DNA of 64,000 nt from Chlorogloea sp. CCALA 695 (GCF_003003885.1 NZ_PVWN01000016.1:1-64000); one strand, 5' to 3'; counted from the stretch's first letter, positions 45,105 through 53,569 are shown. The notes: generated by a model not told the origin, from the sequence alone. Translations and numbers: made by a program.

Positions 45105-46352
45105 ATGCAAAAATATGATGACCGCCGCAGGAGTGCAATTTCTGTAGTAGAGTCTTTAAGGTCTGGTATCCCAAGTCGCGCTTCTACTAGAGAACTATCA
45201 GACTTACGACCATCGCTAACGCAGCCGATTAAACAAGATTTAGCCGCACTTGCTCAAGGTAATATTCCCAAAGGTAGATTAATTTGGGGCGCTTATGGAC
45301 AAGGCAAAACTCACGCCCTAACTACTATCGAACATTTAGCCCTGGATGCAGGCTTTGCAGTCAGTCGAGTTTCCCTTAGTCGTGAAGTATCGTGCCATCA
45401 TCTATTTAATTTCTATGGGCGGGTGGCATCGGCGATTCGCACACCAAAGTCGCAGATCCTTGGTATTGGGCGAAGTCTTGACAAAAAAACTCCTGGAGAC
45501 TTACCCGATAGTAGGATTCAAGACCATAACCGCTATATCCATCCCCTACCTGCGATTGTACTTGAAGATTACTTTTACGCTAATGGCGGCGAGGAACAAG
45601 ACTTGCTTTACGGCGACTTAATGGGAACTCGGTTAGCTATGCCAGAGTTGAAACGAATCCACCGTAATTGTCGGCAAGAAACGTTACCCAAGTTTGAGGT
45701 AACTTTTGGGATTAGAAAACATGGTGCTGCTTATTTTGGGGTAATGGCAGATGTCCTTGAATGGTGTGGTTACAAAGGCTGGGTGATTTTAATTGATGAG
45801 GTGGAACTAATTGGGCGTTTAGGCAAAGTTGGGCGACTTGATGCCTATCAAAACTTAAATTGGCTGCTCAATTGGTCTAGTAATATGTCTTATCCAATCT
45901 ATACAGTGGGTGTTGTGGCATTGAGTCTCAGAAACGATGTCTGGTTTAGTAGCGATCGCACTCCAAGTAATAAGAGCGATCGCACTCGTATTCCAGAGTT
46001 AGCGGCGCAAAAGTTTGGAGAAGAAGCAGAAGCAGAGATGAATAAATTTTTTGATTTAGCCATTAGCAGACAATGCCCTGCCACAGAACAACTATCTCCA
46101 GGTGAACTGAGTAAATTACTAGAAAGCTTGGTAAACCTTCATCAGATTGCTTATGATTGGAATGCCCAGCTAGACGTTGATAAATTACTTCAGCACATGG
46201 GCGTTCAACCTGTACGCACTCATATCCGTGCAGCTTTAGAAGTTTTAGATATTGAATATACTGACAAGGAAATTATTATTCCTAGGGCGACTGATTTAAA
46301 AGAAGGTTCTGTACAGGAAGAAGATGGCTTTTTGGCAGAAAATGACTCTTAA
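45105..46352 (+). CDS. P-loop ATPase 2, BrxD/DUF2791-like
   Basis: 415 residues. Walker A is LIWGAYGQGKTHALTTIEHL (residues about 58-77) and Walker B VILIDEVELIGRLGK (about 228), with the DEVE acid pair and a following arginine-rich region. The opening RRRSAISVVESLRSGIPSRA and the GAYGQGKTH motif are those of DUF2791 proteins, the family of BREX component BrxD; DUF2791 proteins also pair with helicases in TerB-linked systems. The other BREX genes (pglX, pglZ, brxL) are absent. Two HIP1 sites lie inside, as in host genes. Confidence 0.82.
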   Translation: MQKYDDRRRSAISVVESLRSGIPSRASTRELSDLRPSLTQPIKQDLAALAQGNIPKGRLIWGAYGQGKTHALTTIEHLALDAGFAVSRVSLSREVSCHHLFNFYGRVASAIRTPKSQILGIGRSLDKKTPGDLPDSRIQDHNRYIHPLPAIVLEDYFYANGGEEQDLLYGDLMGTRLAMPELKRIHRNCRQETLPKFEVTFGIRKHGAAYFGVMADVLEWCGYKGWVILIDEVELIGRLGKVGRLDAYQNLNWLLNWSSNMSYPIYTVGVVALSLRNDVWFSSDRTPSNKSDRTRIPELAAQKFGEEAEAEMNKFFDLAISRQCPATEQLSPGELSKLLESLVNLHQIAYDWNAQLDVDKLLQHMGVQPVRTHIRAALEVLDIEYTDKEIIIPRATDLKEGSVQEEDGFLAENDS

Positions 46353-46442
46353 TCGTAAGATTTGACAGCTTCGTTTGCCTCTTTTGATTGAGGAAAATTA
46401 TAAAACCGTTTAAAGTAAAAATTAAACGCTAAATTTCAACGC

Positions 46443-46694
46443 ATGGATGCTTTTGCGCCAACTCCGCCAGAATGGACAACTACCGCTACTCACGCTCATC
46501 AATTTTGTTGTCCTCGTTGCCAATCTTCTAGCCGAGAAGCTACACAAGTATGGCTAAATCGACGTTCTCCCGTAATGACTGACAACTACCGCCGTAAATG
46601 GCAAGAATTTTATCAATGTCAATGCGATTATGTTTGGTGGGCTTGGAGTAGCGATCGCCCACCCTCAAAATATAATAAAGAACAAAGTTTTTAG
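46443..46694 (+). CDS. small zinc-ribbon protein
   Basis: An 83-residue protein with a CxxC pair in CCPRC (about 22-26) and a second pair CQC (about 58-60), likely a zinc ribbon. Tryptophan-rich C-terminal half (FYQCQCDYVWWAWSSDRPP). It follows ATPase 2 by 90 bp in the same direction and might be co-transcribed, though similar small proteins occur elsewhere in cyanobacteria on their own. Function unknown. tRNA-Met starts 50 bp downstream. Confidence 0.65.
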   Translation: MDAFAPTPPEWTTTATHAHQFCCPRCQSSSREATQVWLNRRSPVMTDNYRRKWQEFYQCQCDYVWWAWSSDRPPSKYNKEQSF

Positions 46695-46743
46695 TTGTAA
46701 TTAAAACAAATATATGTTACAGTAGCAAAGGTTAAAAAACCAT

Positions 46744-46817
46744 GGCTCAGTAGCTCAGTTGGTTAGAGCGCGGGACTCATAAGCCTGAGGTCGGCGGTTC
46801 AAATCCACCCTGAGCCA
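46744..46817 (+). tRNA. trnM: tRNA-Met(CAU), elongator type
   Basis: 74 nt. Acceptor stem GGCTCAG/CTGAGCC with discriminator A and no encoded CCA. The D arm is AGCTCAGTTGGTTAGAGC, the anticodon loop CTCATAA (CAU), and the T arm GGCGG-TTCAAAT-CCACC. The first pair is G-C and the sequence resembles E. coli elongator tRNA-Met rather than the initiator, which has an unpaired first base. Its 3' 46 bases plus the next base form attL of the element to the right. Confidence 0.93.
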
Positions 46818-46818
46818 T
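46772..46818 (+). repeat. attL: 47-bp direct repeat within tRNA-Met
   Basis: The 3' part of tRNA-Met from the anticodon stem (GGGACTCATAAG...) to GAGCCAT. It is repeated without mismatch at 53570-53616. Identity begins and ends sharply, as expected of an integrase core site. Confidence 0.93.
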
Positions 46819-46979
46819 TATTTCATGTATTTATATAAACGGTATAACCACGTATCCATAAGGGTTATACCGTTTAATGCTTTAAGGCTATTACAGTTAA
46901 TTACCGTTGATTATTGCTAAACCAGGTCAATATATTAGTCACAATCCAGTCACATAATAAAAGCGCTGTTATTACCTAC

Positions 46980-47518
46980 TACCTGTTAGCTATAAAAAAA
47001 TAGTTTAACCCCCTAAATATGTATATAGGTTGTGACAGTATAAGTACAACTCTTACTACGTAAGCATTTTAGCTGTCACAATCCCCCTATAAAATAGGTT
47101 GTGACAGGTTGTGACAGGTTGTGACAGTATAGTTAGTTAAAATCTACAATCCTTGTTTAGTAAGGCTCGTGGCTAGTATTAACTGTACCAACCTTGTTTG
47201 TTAGAGGTTGTGACACCTGTGAAGGGCGTGGGCGATCCAATCGTGAAGTAACTACTACTATTGCCTACTACTCAACAAGTGACTAATAACTGCCAAGAAT
47301 AATATGTTGTTCTAGGTAAATATAGATATAGGTTGAGCAGTAAAGGTTATAACTCTTACTACATAAGTATTTTAGCCTGCACAACCCCCCCTAAAAAGGT
47401 TGTGCAGGGGTTGTGCAGTGTAAACAATGAGAAAGCTATAACCCTTGTTTAATAACGGTTATAGCCTGCACAACCCTAGTAACGTCTGTCACAACCCTAG
47501 TAAGAAGGTTGAGCAGCT
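46980..47518. repeat. iteron cluster GGTTGTGACAG, left end of element
   Basis: The 700-bp gene-free left end of the element carries about 13 copies of a 10-11-bp motif in both orientations. Exact GGTTGTGACAG starts at 47028, CTGTCACAACC at 47486, and three head-to-tail GGTTGTGACA units at 47097-47126; another GGTTGTGACA is at 47206. Variants with GTGCAG or GAGCAG lie at 47331, 47398, 47409 and 47507, and inverted variants at 47073, 47377 and 47466. Blocks 47045-47105 and 47350-47405 are diverged copies of each other (both with CTCTTACTAC and TATTTTAG/CATTTTAG). This looks like a replication origin or recombinase arm region. The stretch 46819-46980 shows nothing else. Confidence 0.8.
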
Positions 47519-49603
47519 TTATTTTTTTGGTGGATACCATACACGCTTGGGTATGCCGTCAAATCGTAGCTGTTTACTTGTCCAACCCAGTTGTCTAAGA
47601 CAGGTTGTAACCTTTGTTTCCTCTCTTTTAGTAACCCTTCCTAGCTCTATATGAAGGCAATCGCTTAAAATTTCTGCTGCTGTAATCGAGTACTTGCCGG
47701 CAATATATTTACCAATATCTTCTAGCCAAGGATCGTTATTTTGATATTCTTCTGTATTGGTAGCCGAAATTTGTTCGTCAATTTCAGATAGCCACCAAGT
47801 CTCACCCTTTAAGTGCGCTGTGTATGCTGCTGCAAGAAGCTGATCGCGCTCTTGGCGTAATAGTTGTAAATCAATCTTCTGTACTGGTATTACCCAAAAT
47901 CGCCTATTGCCTGTTGTATCGTTTAAAAACTCATCTTGGTTAGTTGTACCGACAATAAGAGAGGGTCGGTTAAATTCCTCTACTGCACGACCGTAAGGAG
48001 GGCGTATATTATCAGTTGAACAGGATAAAAAAGCTTTAATGCTGGCAATATCACGCCTGCCAAATACTGTTTCTAATTCAGCCCATTCAATAAGCCAATG
48101 GTTATGTAGTTTAAGTCGCTCATCTTTGTCGCTAACCTGTCCTAGGGAATCATCGAACCATTCTTTACCAGCTAAGTCACTGAAAAATGTAGACTTACCT
48201 ACGCCTTGCTTGCCTTGCAAAATTAGCGCAGTATCTACTTTACATCCTGGATTTATTGCCCTAGCAACCATAGCTATTAGGAATTTTCGTAAGTAGATAT
48301 CACATATAGGTTTATCTGTACCTAAATAGCGAGTAGATGGTTTGTCTAGTAGTGATAGGGTACTATCCCCATACTGTTCATGTATAGATAATAGTTTTTC
48401 TACTATAGGACTGTAACTATTTTGTTCTGCTATTTCGGTTACTATATTTAAGGCATCTCCATTACTAATCTGTAATTTAAAATCTACTGCTAGCCTAAGT
48501 CTAATCCGGTCTGGATTAATTGCTTTACCATCTATTTCAACTTGTCTTTTTAAAGTGTTGTACCTTAGTCTATCTCCTAACACTTCCTCTACTTGCTGAT
48601 ACTGTCTAGCCAACGTTACCTTTTTATTATTGTCACCACTACCACTACTATTGTTATCATTATTATTGCCGTTATCACTATTACTACTTTCTAGTTTATT
48701 GGTTTGTTTACCACTACTAACATTAAGGCGTTTAGTTTCTATCGCTGCTAGTATTTGTTCTTTAGTTAGCTTGTAATCTTTTACCCAATCGGCAACATCT
48801 AACCCCCCCTTATTTAGTATATTTTCCCATAATGGGGAGTCTGGAAAAGCATATAACCATTTGGTACTATTAGGGAAATCTCTAGCTATATCTTCACAGT
48901 ATTTTAAGCCCTCAAGGTCACGGTCTGGGCATAATACTATGTCACCAATACCCAAGTCTTCTTTATAGTTGCTGTAACCGTACTCTCTCCAACTACCCGA
49001 ACCACCTATGCTTGTAGTAGCAGCAATGTTTAAGGATAATAACAGGTCTACTATACCCTCACCCTCAACAATTAGTATAGGCAGCCCAAATAGTATAGCG
49101 GCTTGATTAATTGAGTGTTGTATCTGGTATAAATGTATTTTATATCTAAGGTTTTTAGGCAGTCCTTTAACCCATTTAGTATCATCCCAATGAGATTGAA
49201 AGAATTTTTTAGTACCATCACCTTTATCAATTCTGGTTACTTTAACTGATTTTTGGTATGTATCACCAGGTAGTGGATCACCAATCTGGCGCTTGTTCGT
49301 TGGTTTTATAATTTCTGGATAATCATACTCCGTTTCACTACTAGGTCTTATCTTTTTAATGTGTCGTTCTGTCGTATCCTTTTTAACAAAGTATTGACCC
49401 CACAGCCCCGTCTTCTCAACTCCCCTATACACATAGCCAACTACATTAATATCTTGGTCAATAATGTGGGTATGGCATAAAACTAGGTCATCTTTCCACC
49501 TACAATCACTGTCCTTAGTTCTGCCACAAATAGGGCAAGCGTTGTTTCTACCTGACCTAATAAAGCTAGAATTGTTATAGCCATTGCTTATAGTTGTATT
49601 CAT
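47519..49603 (-). CDS. primase-helicase (TOPRIM plus VapE-type ATPase)
   Basis: 694 residues, replication protein of the element. The N-terminus (about 20-50) has a CHC2-like zinc finger (CPICGRTKDSDC...CHTH). A TOPRIM domain follows (about 160-260): ILIVEGEG holds the conserved Glu, and VLCPDRDLEG the DxD. A long Asn/Ser-rich linker lies at about 300-330. The C-terminal half is a virulence-associated-E / D5-like P-loop ATPase with Walker A LQGKQGVGKSTFF, Walker B-like LIEWAELE and GTTNQDEFLNDTTGNRRFW. This fusion is typical of satellite and plasmid Rep proteins. Its 3' end abuts the left iteron cluster. Confidence 0.88.
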   Translation of the reverse strand: MNTTISNGYNNSSFIRSGRNNACPICGRTKDSDCRWKDDLVLCHTHIIDQDINVVGYVYRGVEKTGLWGQYFVKKDTTERHIKKIRPSSETEYDYPEIIKPTNKRQIGDPLPGDTYQKSVKVTRIDKGDGTKKFFQSHWDDTKWVKGLPKNLRYKIHLYQIQHSINQAAILFGLPILIVEGEGIVDLLLSLNIAATTSIGGSGSWREYGYSNYKEDLGIGDIVLCPDRDLEGLKYCEDIARDFPNSTKWLYAFPDSPLWENILNKGGLDVADWVKDYKLTKEQILAAIETKRLNVSSGKQTNKLESSNSDNGNNNDNNSSGSGDNNKKVTLARQYQQVEEVLGDRLRYNTLKRQVEIDGKAINPDRIRLRLAVDFKLQISNGDALNIVTEIAEQNSYSPIVEKLLSIHEQYGDSTLSLLDKPSTRYLGTDKPICDIYLRKFLIAMVARAINPGCKVDTALILQGKQGVGKSTFFSDLAGKEWFDDSLGQVSDKDERLKLHNHWLIEWAELETVFGRRDIASIKAFLSCSTDNIRPPYGRAVEEFNRPSLIVGTTNQDEFLNDTTGNRRFWVIPVQKIDLQLLRQERDQLLAAAYTAHLKGETWWLSEIDEQISATNTEEYQNNDPWLEDIGKYIAGKYSITAAEILSDCLHIELGRVTKREETKVTTCLRQLGWTSKQLRFDGIPKRVWYPPKK

Positions 49604-49627
49604 ATGAGTTAGTAGTATGTATGTTTT

Positions 49628-49660
49628 AAAGCGGTTCTCCTGTCAAGAGAGCCGCTTATT
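49628..49660. other. hairpin between the RHH gene and the primase gene
   Basis: AAGCGG-T-TCTC pairs with GAGA-G-CCGCTT across a seven-base loop and is followed on the plus strand by seven T. It is oriented as a plus-strand terminator, although both neighbouring genes run on the minus strand. On their transcript it would be a hairpin without a U-tract, possibly an attenuator. Confidence 0.5.
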
Positions 49661-49663
49661 TTT

Positions 49664-49849
49664 TTATGTGGTTTGTTCTAGTACCTCTGTACTAGAAAGG
49701 TTAATGTCATGTTTGACTAATAATTCGGCTATTGCTTGCCTTGTTAGCTGACTGGTACTGGTTTGTAGCTTATCGGCTAACCGTTGTAAGGCGTGATGAT
49801 ATTCTGAATTAATCTTTATTGGCGGCAATGTGCTTGTATAACGAGGCAT
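49664..49849 (-). CDS. ribbon-helix-helix (CopG-like) protein
   Basis: 61 residues. The pattern PPIKINSEYHHALQRLADKL followed by STSQLTRQAIAELLVKH matches a ribbon-helix-helix DNA-binding fold: one strand and two helices with a Ser/Thr-rich turn. It lies 60 bp upstream of the primase gene on the same strand, so it probably regulates copy number or the primase promoter. It is divergent from the XRE gene, sharing a 54-bp promoter gap. Confidence 0.75.
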   Translation of the reverse strand: MPRYTSTLPPIKINSEYHHALQRLADKLQTSTSQLTRQAIAELLVKHDINLSSTEVLEQTT

Positions 49850-49903
49850 AAATGTTATATATTAATTACATATTCGGGTGCTATAACACACTATATCCTA
49901 AAT

Positions 49904-50368
49904 ATGAGACTAAAGATAGCACTGTTGGCGGTCATGACCAGGTGGCAGATAACAGGATATAAACTAGGGCAAGCTTCAGGGTTAGACCGCTCTGTAATTT
50001 CCAAATTAATTAGGGGTGAGGTTAAAACAGCAGAATGGGAAAAAATAGAGCAGTTACTAAATGGTTTTGAAAAAATAGATCCAATGGCTAGAGATGCGTT
50101 TATGGGTGCTTTGCAACGTCCTGATAGCACCTACCCCCTGATTACAGACGCTACACTTGGCTTTACTTTGGCAAGAGAAAGCCCCGAACTTATTGCTGAA
50201 ATACTGGCAATTCTTAAGGATCTCAAATTAGTAGACCTAGCAAGGGAGGAGAGACTTAAAGCCGTACTAGCAGAGGAAGACCCAGTCACAGACATACCGC
50301 CCTGTACTTTGGAAGAACATATAAGCAAGAAAATGATAATTGCCCGGTGCGATAAGGATGGGATTTAA
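49904..50368 (+). CDS. XRE-like helix-turn-helix regulator of the element
   Basis: 154 residues. The N-terminal helix-turn-helix (about 10-55) reads MTRWQITGYKLGQASGLDRS then VISKLIRGEVKTAEWEKIEQL, a Cro/CI-like fold. The C-terminal half is helical with no sensor motif. As the divergent partner of the RHH-primase pair it occupies the place of the master repressor (Stl/CI-like) in satellites. It ends five bases before the excisionase-like gene. Confidence 0.78.
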   Translation: MRLKIALLAVMTRWQITGYKLGQASGLDRSVISKLIRGEVKTAEWEKIEQLLNGFEKIDPMARDAFMGALQRPDSTYPLITDATLGFTLARESPELIAEILAILKDLKLVDLAREERLKAVLAEEDPVTDIPPCTLEEHISKKMIIARCDKDGI

Positions 50369-50373
50369 ACCTA

Positions 50374-50583
50374 ATGAATGGTAGAAGACGTAACCCCCAA
50401 GATTGGCTTGCTACAACCGCAATGGCAGAACTATTAGGCTGTTCAATAGACCATTTATACCGACTGCGGGATATAGGAGAACTAAAAAAAGGTACTCATT
50501 GGTACTGTTTAAACGAGAAAGCAGCACGGCTTACTTACAGATGGCATAAAAAGCGAGTAGAACAGGCTTTAGGTATTAGTTAA
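50374..50583 (+). CDS. AlpA/excisionase-like small HTH protein
   Basis: 69 residues with a winged-HTH/MerR-like opening, ATTAMAELLGCSIDHLYRLR then DIGELKKGTHWY, common to recombination directionality factors and AlpA-type activators. It lies in the integrase-proximal gene set behind the XRE regulator, and ends about 80 bp before a pair of 17-bp repeats. It probably controls excision or integrase expression; DNA-binding specificity is unknown. Confidence 0.7.
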   Translation: MNGRRRNPQDWLATTAMAELLGCSIDHLYRLRDIGELKKGTHWYCLNEKAARLTYRWHKKRVEQALGIS

Positions 50584-50596
50584 GTTAGCTGCTTTC

Positions 50597-50660
50597 CACC
50601 TATACACACGGTTGATTAATTGCTATACTTCCATTTGTACACACGGTTGATTAACTGGCT
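50597..50660. promoter_or_regulatory. two 17-bp repeats abutting the next start codon
   Basis: TACACACGGTTGATTAA occurs exactly at 50603-50619 and 50638-50654, each preceded by CCA(N4-5). The second copy ends six bases before ATG 50661. Two more TACACACGAT cores lie inside the gene, at 50874 and 50912, preceded by TTTCCAG. Likely operator for the downstream gene's own product or an iteron set. Confidence 0.6.
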
Positions 50661-51131
50661 ATGAATGACAAAGTACGGCAAGTTTCGGAGCGTTCCCTAG
50701 AGAACTTAAAGCTAGGCGCTCGTTCCCGCAGTAAAGGCAAGGTAAGACACAACTACTTAATTATGCCTACAACAGCTAAATGGCTTAAGGATAGCGGTAA
50801 CGCTAGCGAGGCAATTGATTCATTAGTAGAAGCCGCAAAGGATAATAGCCTAGTTTCCAGTCATACACACGATAGGAAAAAAGGACAGCAGGGGTTAACA
50901 ATTTCCAGCTATACACACGATGGATATGAGCAGAAGATAAAAGACCTACAAATCAGTTTAGAGGAAACTTACTTAGAACTTACAAAGGTACGAGCCGCTA
51001 ACAAACAACTACAGGCAAATTTAAGTAAAGCTGTAAGCATACTAACTACTACGCTTACTATGCCAGCTAATAACGCTAGTCCAATTAAAGCAGTAATTAG
51101 GGCTGCTATTGAGTTAATTAAACCTACTTAA
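50661..51131 (+). CDS. repeat-associated protein, possible plasmid-type DNA-binding protein
   Basis: 156 residues, no family recognised. The N-terminus is very basic (ERSLENLKLGARSRSKGKVRH). A helix block follows (LIMPTTAKWLKDSGNASEAIDSLV), a middle part holds two copies of a short phrase, SSHTHDRK and SSYTHDGY, written by the TACACACGAT repeats, and then a coiled coil (about 90-130). The start has no classical Shine-Dalgarno because a 17-bp repeat occupies the place. It could bind its own repeats, as plasmid partition or replication proteins do; this is inference. Confidence 0.6.
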   Translation: MNDKVRQVSERSLENLKLGARSRSKGKVRHNYLIMPTTAKWLKDSGNASEAIDSLVEAAKDNSLVSSHTHDRKKGQQGLTISSYTHDGYEQKIKDLQISLEETYLELTKVRAANKQLQANLSKAVSILTTTLTMPANNASPIKAVIRAAIELIKPT

Positions 51132-51158
51132 CAGCAAATACCTATCAAGAATTAAGTT

Positions 51159-52289
51159 ATGAATCTAAGTATTTTAGGACGGGTTGAACAGGCAAACGGT
51201 AGACTTAAATCATCAAACGCTGGCATACTTATTGAACTAGCAGGTAATAGTTTACGGTTACGTGGTGTACTACCCCCTAAACCTAACTCAACTAAAAAAA
51301 CACCCTACCAACAACGTATTAGTTTAAATTACTTAGGTATTAAAGCTAACCCAGCAGGTATTAAGGAGTCAGAAGCCCAAGCACGTAAGATAAGTGCTTT
51401 AATTACTTGCCGTGAGTTTGACTGGACACCTTATTTAAAAGCTACTGAAGTTAGTGTTTGCCATACAGTTAATGATTGGGTTAGTAAATTTGAAGTTGAT
51501 TACTTTGCAAAGCGATCGCGTACTCCCCAATCAGAAACAACTTGGAAAGGTGACTATCTTAGAGTTTTTAGTAAGTTACCCCAAAATGAACCACTGACTG
51601 TTGAAGCATTAACTCGCGTAATACATAACACAGAACCAGATACTAGAACCAGAAAAAGGGCAGTAATAGCACTAAATGCTATAGCAAAATTTGCATCATT
51701 AGAAGTTAATTTTAAACCTTATAGCGGTACATACTCACCTAGTAAAGTACAACCGCGTAACCTACCTAATGATTTAACTATAGCTACATGGTTTACTAAA
51801 ATAACTGCTTTAGATTGGCAATGGGCTTATGGGATATTAGCAACTTATGGGCTAAGGAATCATGAGTTATTTTATATAGATTTTACTGACTTTCCTATGT
51901 TGAGGGTTACTGATGGTAAAACAGGTTCTAGGCTTGTTTACCCTCTATACCCTGAATGGGCTGAAGAATGGGAATTAAATATAATCAAAATACCTAAGTG
52001 CAGTGGTAAAACTAATAGTGATTTAGGTAGTAGGGTACAACACGCTTTTAAAAGGCTAGAGATACCCTTTGCGCCTTACAACCTTAGACACGCTTGGGCA
52101 GTTCGTTCTTTAGAGTATGGGCTAGATATTTCACTTGCAGCAAAACAAATGGGTCACAGTGTGCAAGTTCACAGCGATCAGTACCATCACTGGATTGGTA
52201 AGGATGTGCATAAAAAAGCATTTAACGCACTTGCTAACCGATTGGATCGTCCTTATCCACCGCAGCTGTCACAACCCCCCTACAATTAG
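51159..52289 (+). CDS. int: tyrosine recombinase (integrase of the element)
   Basis: 376 residues. The core-binding part is at about 100-190 and the catalytic domain at 200-350. Active residues are visible: Arg233 in YGLRNHELF, Lys254 in TDGKTGSRL, Arg310 in YNLRH, His333 in MGHS, and nucleophile Tyr342 in DQYHHW. The first box-II His is replaced by Tyr307. It should recombine the 47-bp tRNA-Met site. The last codons (PPQLSQPPYN) are read through a CTGTCACAACC motif of the right-end repeat cluster. Confidence 0.9.
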   Translation: MNLSILGRVEQANGRLKSSNAGILIELAGNSLRLRGVLPPKPNSTKKTPYQQRISLNYLGIKANPAGIKESEAQARKISALITCREFDWTPYLKATEVSVCHTVNDWVSKFEVDYFAKRSRTPQSETTWKGDYLRVFSKLPQNEPLTVEALTRVIHNTEPDTRTRKRAVIALNAIAKFASLEVNFKPYSGTYSPSKVQPRNLPNDLTIATWFTKITALDWQWAYGILATYGLRNHELFYIDFTDFPMLRVTDGKTGSRLVYPLYPEWAEEWELNIIKIPKCSGKTNSDLGSRVQHAFKRLEIPFAPYNLRHAWAVRSLEYGLDISLAAKQMGHSVQVHSDQYHHWIGKDVHKKAFNALANRLDRPYPPQLSQPPYN

Positions 52290-52460
52290 CTGTCACAACC
52301 CCCCTTATTTAGCTTCCAAGCCACAACTATTACAGAGTAAAGGTTACAGCCTTTTAGTGGCTATACTGTCACAACCCCGTCACAATCTATTTTTTGGGGT
52401 TGTGACAGCTATAAAGTATGCACCGTAACGATTACAGACTTCTGTCACAACCCCAAAGTA
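52262..52460. repeat. CTGTCACAACC cluster, right end of element
   Basis: Exact or near-exact CTGTCACAACC at 52266, 52290, 52366 and 52442, and its complement at 52398, with a weaker GTCACAATC at 52379. Copies at 52394-52408 and 52442-52456 form a perfect 15-bp inverted repeat. The motif is the same as in the left cluster. The remainder of the gap to 52622 shows nothing else. Confidence 0.8.
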
Positions 52461-52622
52461 AAAAAGCACCTAAACTATAATAAATATTATTTTATTTTTA
52501 TTTTTCTCAACCTCATTTTGGCGGCTACTTTGCCCAACAGAAGGTAGTAAGCCAAGCAGCATCAGGTCAACTACATACAGTAGAGATAGAGTCAATTAGA
52601 AATATTGAGCAGAGGGTAGACC

Positions 52623-53309
52623 ATGAGCGATCGCATTATTCTAAAAGGGCATACTAAATTGCTTAAGCCAGTTATTACTCAGATAATGGCTATACATCAG
52701 CTTATAGAGTCTAAAGACATAGGTACTATATACGGTGAACCATCAAGAGAGTACCAAGTAAGAAGAAAGTTTAAACCACAAGTAGAGCTATTTTTTAAAG
52801 AAGATGAAGAAGACGTACAGGTAGGGTATACCCCAGTAGAAGGTAAGATAACTTTTAGAATAATGGGGGAAGAAACAAATACCCTTAGCAATGCAAATTT
52901 AACAACTTTAGCTAGGAAGGTTAAAGAGGTATTTGGTGTAGACAATGGGTATATATGGAGGAAGGGTAAGGAGTTATATAGTTACTCAGACTGGGATAAA
53001 GGTTATCAGCTGCAACTACTATCTAGAAGTGAATCAAACGCTAGAGAACTTATATTAAAAGTCTTATCAATACAAACAGATACTTTTGTATTAAAAAATA
53101 TGCAGCTATGTAAAAATCAAGATGAGTTAATTAAATACCCCTATGAACCACCTACACAAATAATATTAGGAAAGTCTGTAAAAGTTCCCAGGTATAGACC
53201 AAACGTAGAAGTTAGATTCCAGTATGCAGCAGCACATATACATGGATTACCAAACCCTAAACTGCTGTATTCCAGAACTAGAAATAAAAAGAACGCTTTA
53301 GTTGTGTAG
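52623..53309 (+). CDS. unknown cargo protein of the element
   Basis: 228 residues, no family recognised. Alternating strands and helices without a signal peptide, membrane segment or clear catalytic motif; aromatic-rich patches (FGVDNGYIWRKGKELYSYSDW) and a basic C-terminus (SRTRNKKNALVV). It starts with ATGAGCGATCGC, one of only two HIP1 sites in the element. Being last before attR and outside the replication set, it is the likely accessory gene, possibly phage-related, but function is unknown. Confidence 0.6.
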   Translation: MSDRIILKGHTKLLKPVITQIMAIHQLIESKDIGTIYGEPSREYQVRRKFKPQVELFFKEDEEDVQVGYTPVEGKITFRIMGEETNTLSNANLTTLARKVKEVFGVDNGYIWRKGKELYSYSDWDKGYQLQLLSRSESNARELILKVLSIQTDTFVLKNMQLCKNQDELIKYPYEPPTQIILGKSVKVPRYRPNVEVRFQYAAAHIHGLPNPKLLYSRTRNKKNALVV

Positions 53310-53569
53310 TTGTTCTAAACACGGGAAGGGTTCAGCCGTACCGGAAAACGCTATACAGCTTGACGAGCGCTTTTATGGGGTTAAGCTTGTGTAAGTAGCC
53401 CGTATTGTGTGTAAGAAGGTTTTTGGAATGCCAAGACGTAGCTGCTATTGCCAGGGAAATTATGAACCACAAACAGGAATCTACCCCCAGGTTTTAGTCA
53501 AACTTTAGTCATAATTTTATCAATAATTCTGCAAGCCATAACTAACAGGGGTTTGATAACTAGCTGCTT

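Noticed and set aside
43905-46352. BREX defence system
   Set aside because: Only a BrxD-like ATPase is present; PglX methyltransferase, PglZ phosphatase and BrxL/BrxC-type proteins are not in the window.
47445-47654. Plus-strand open frame at the primase 3' end
   Set aside because: It lies in iteron DNA and antisense to the primase gene; no start signal or protein character.
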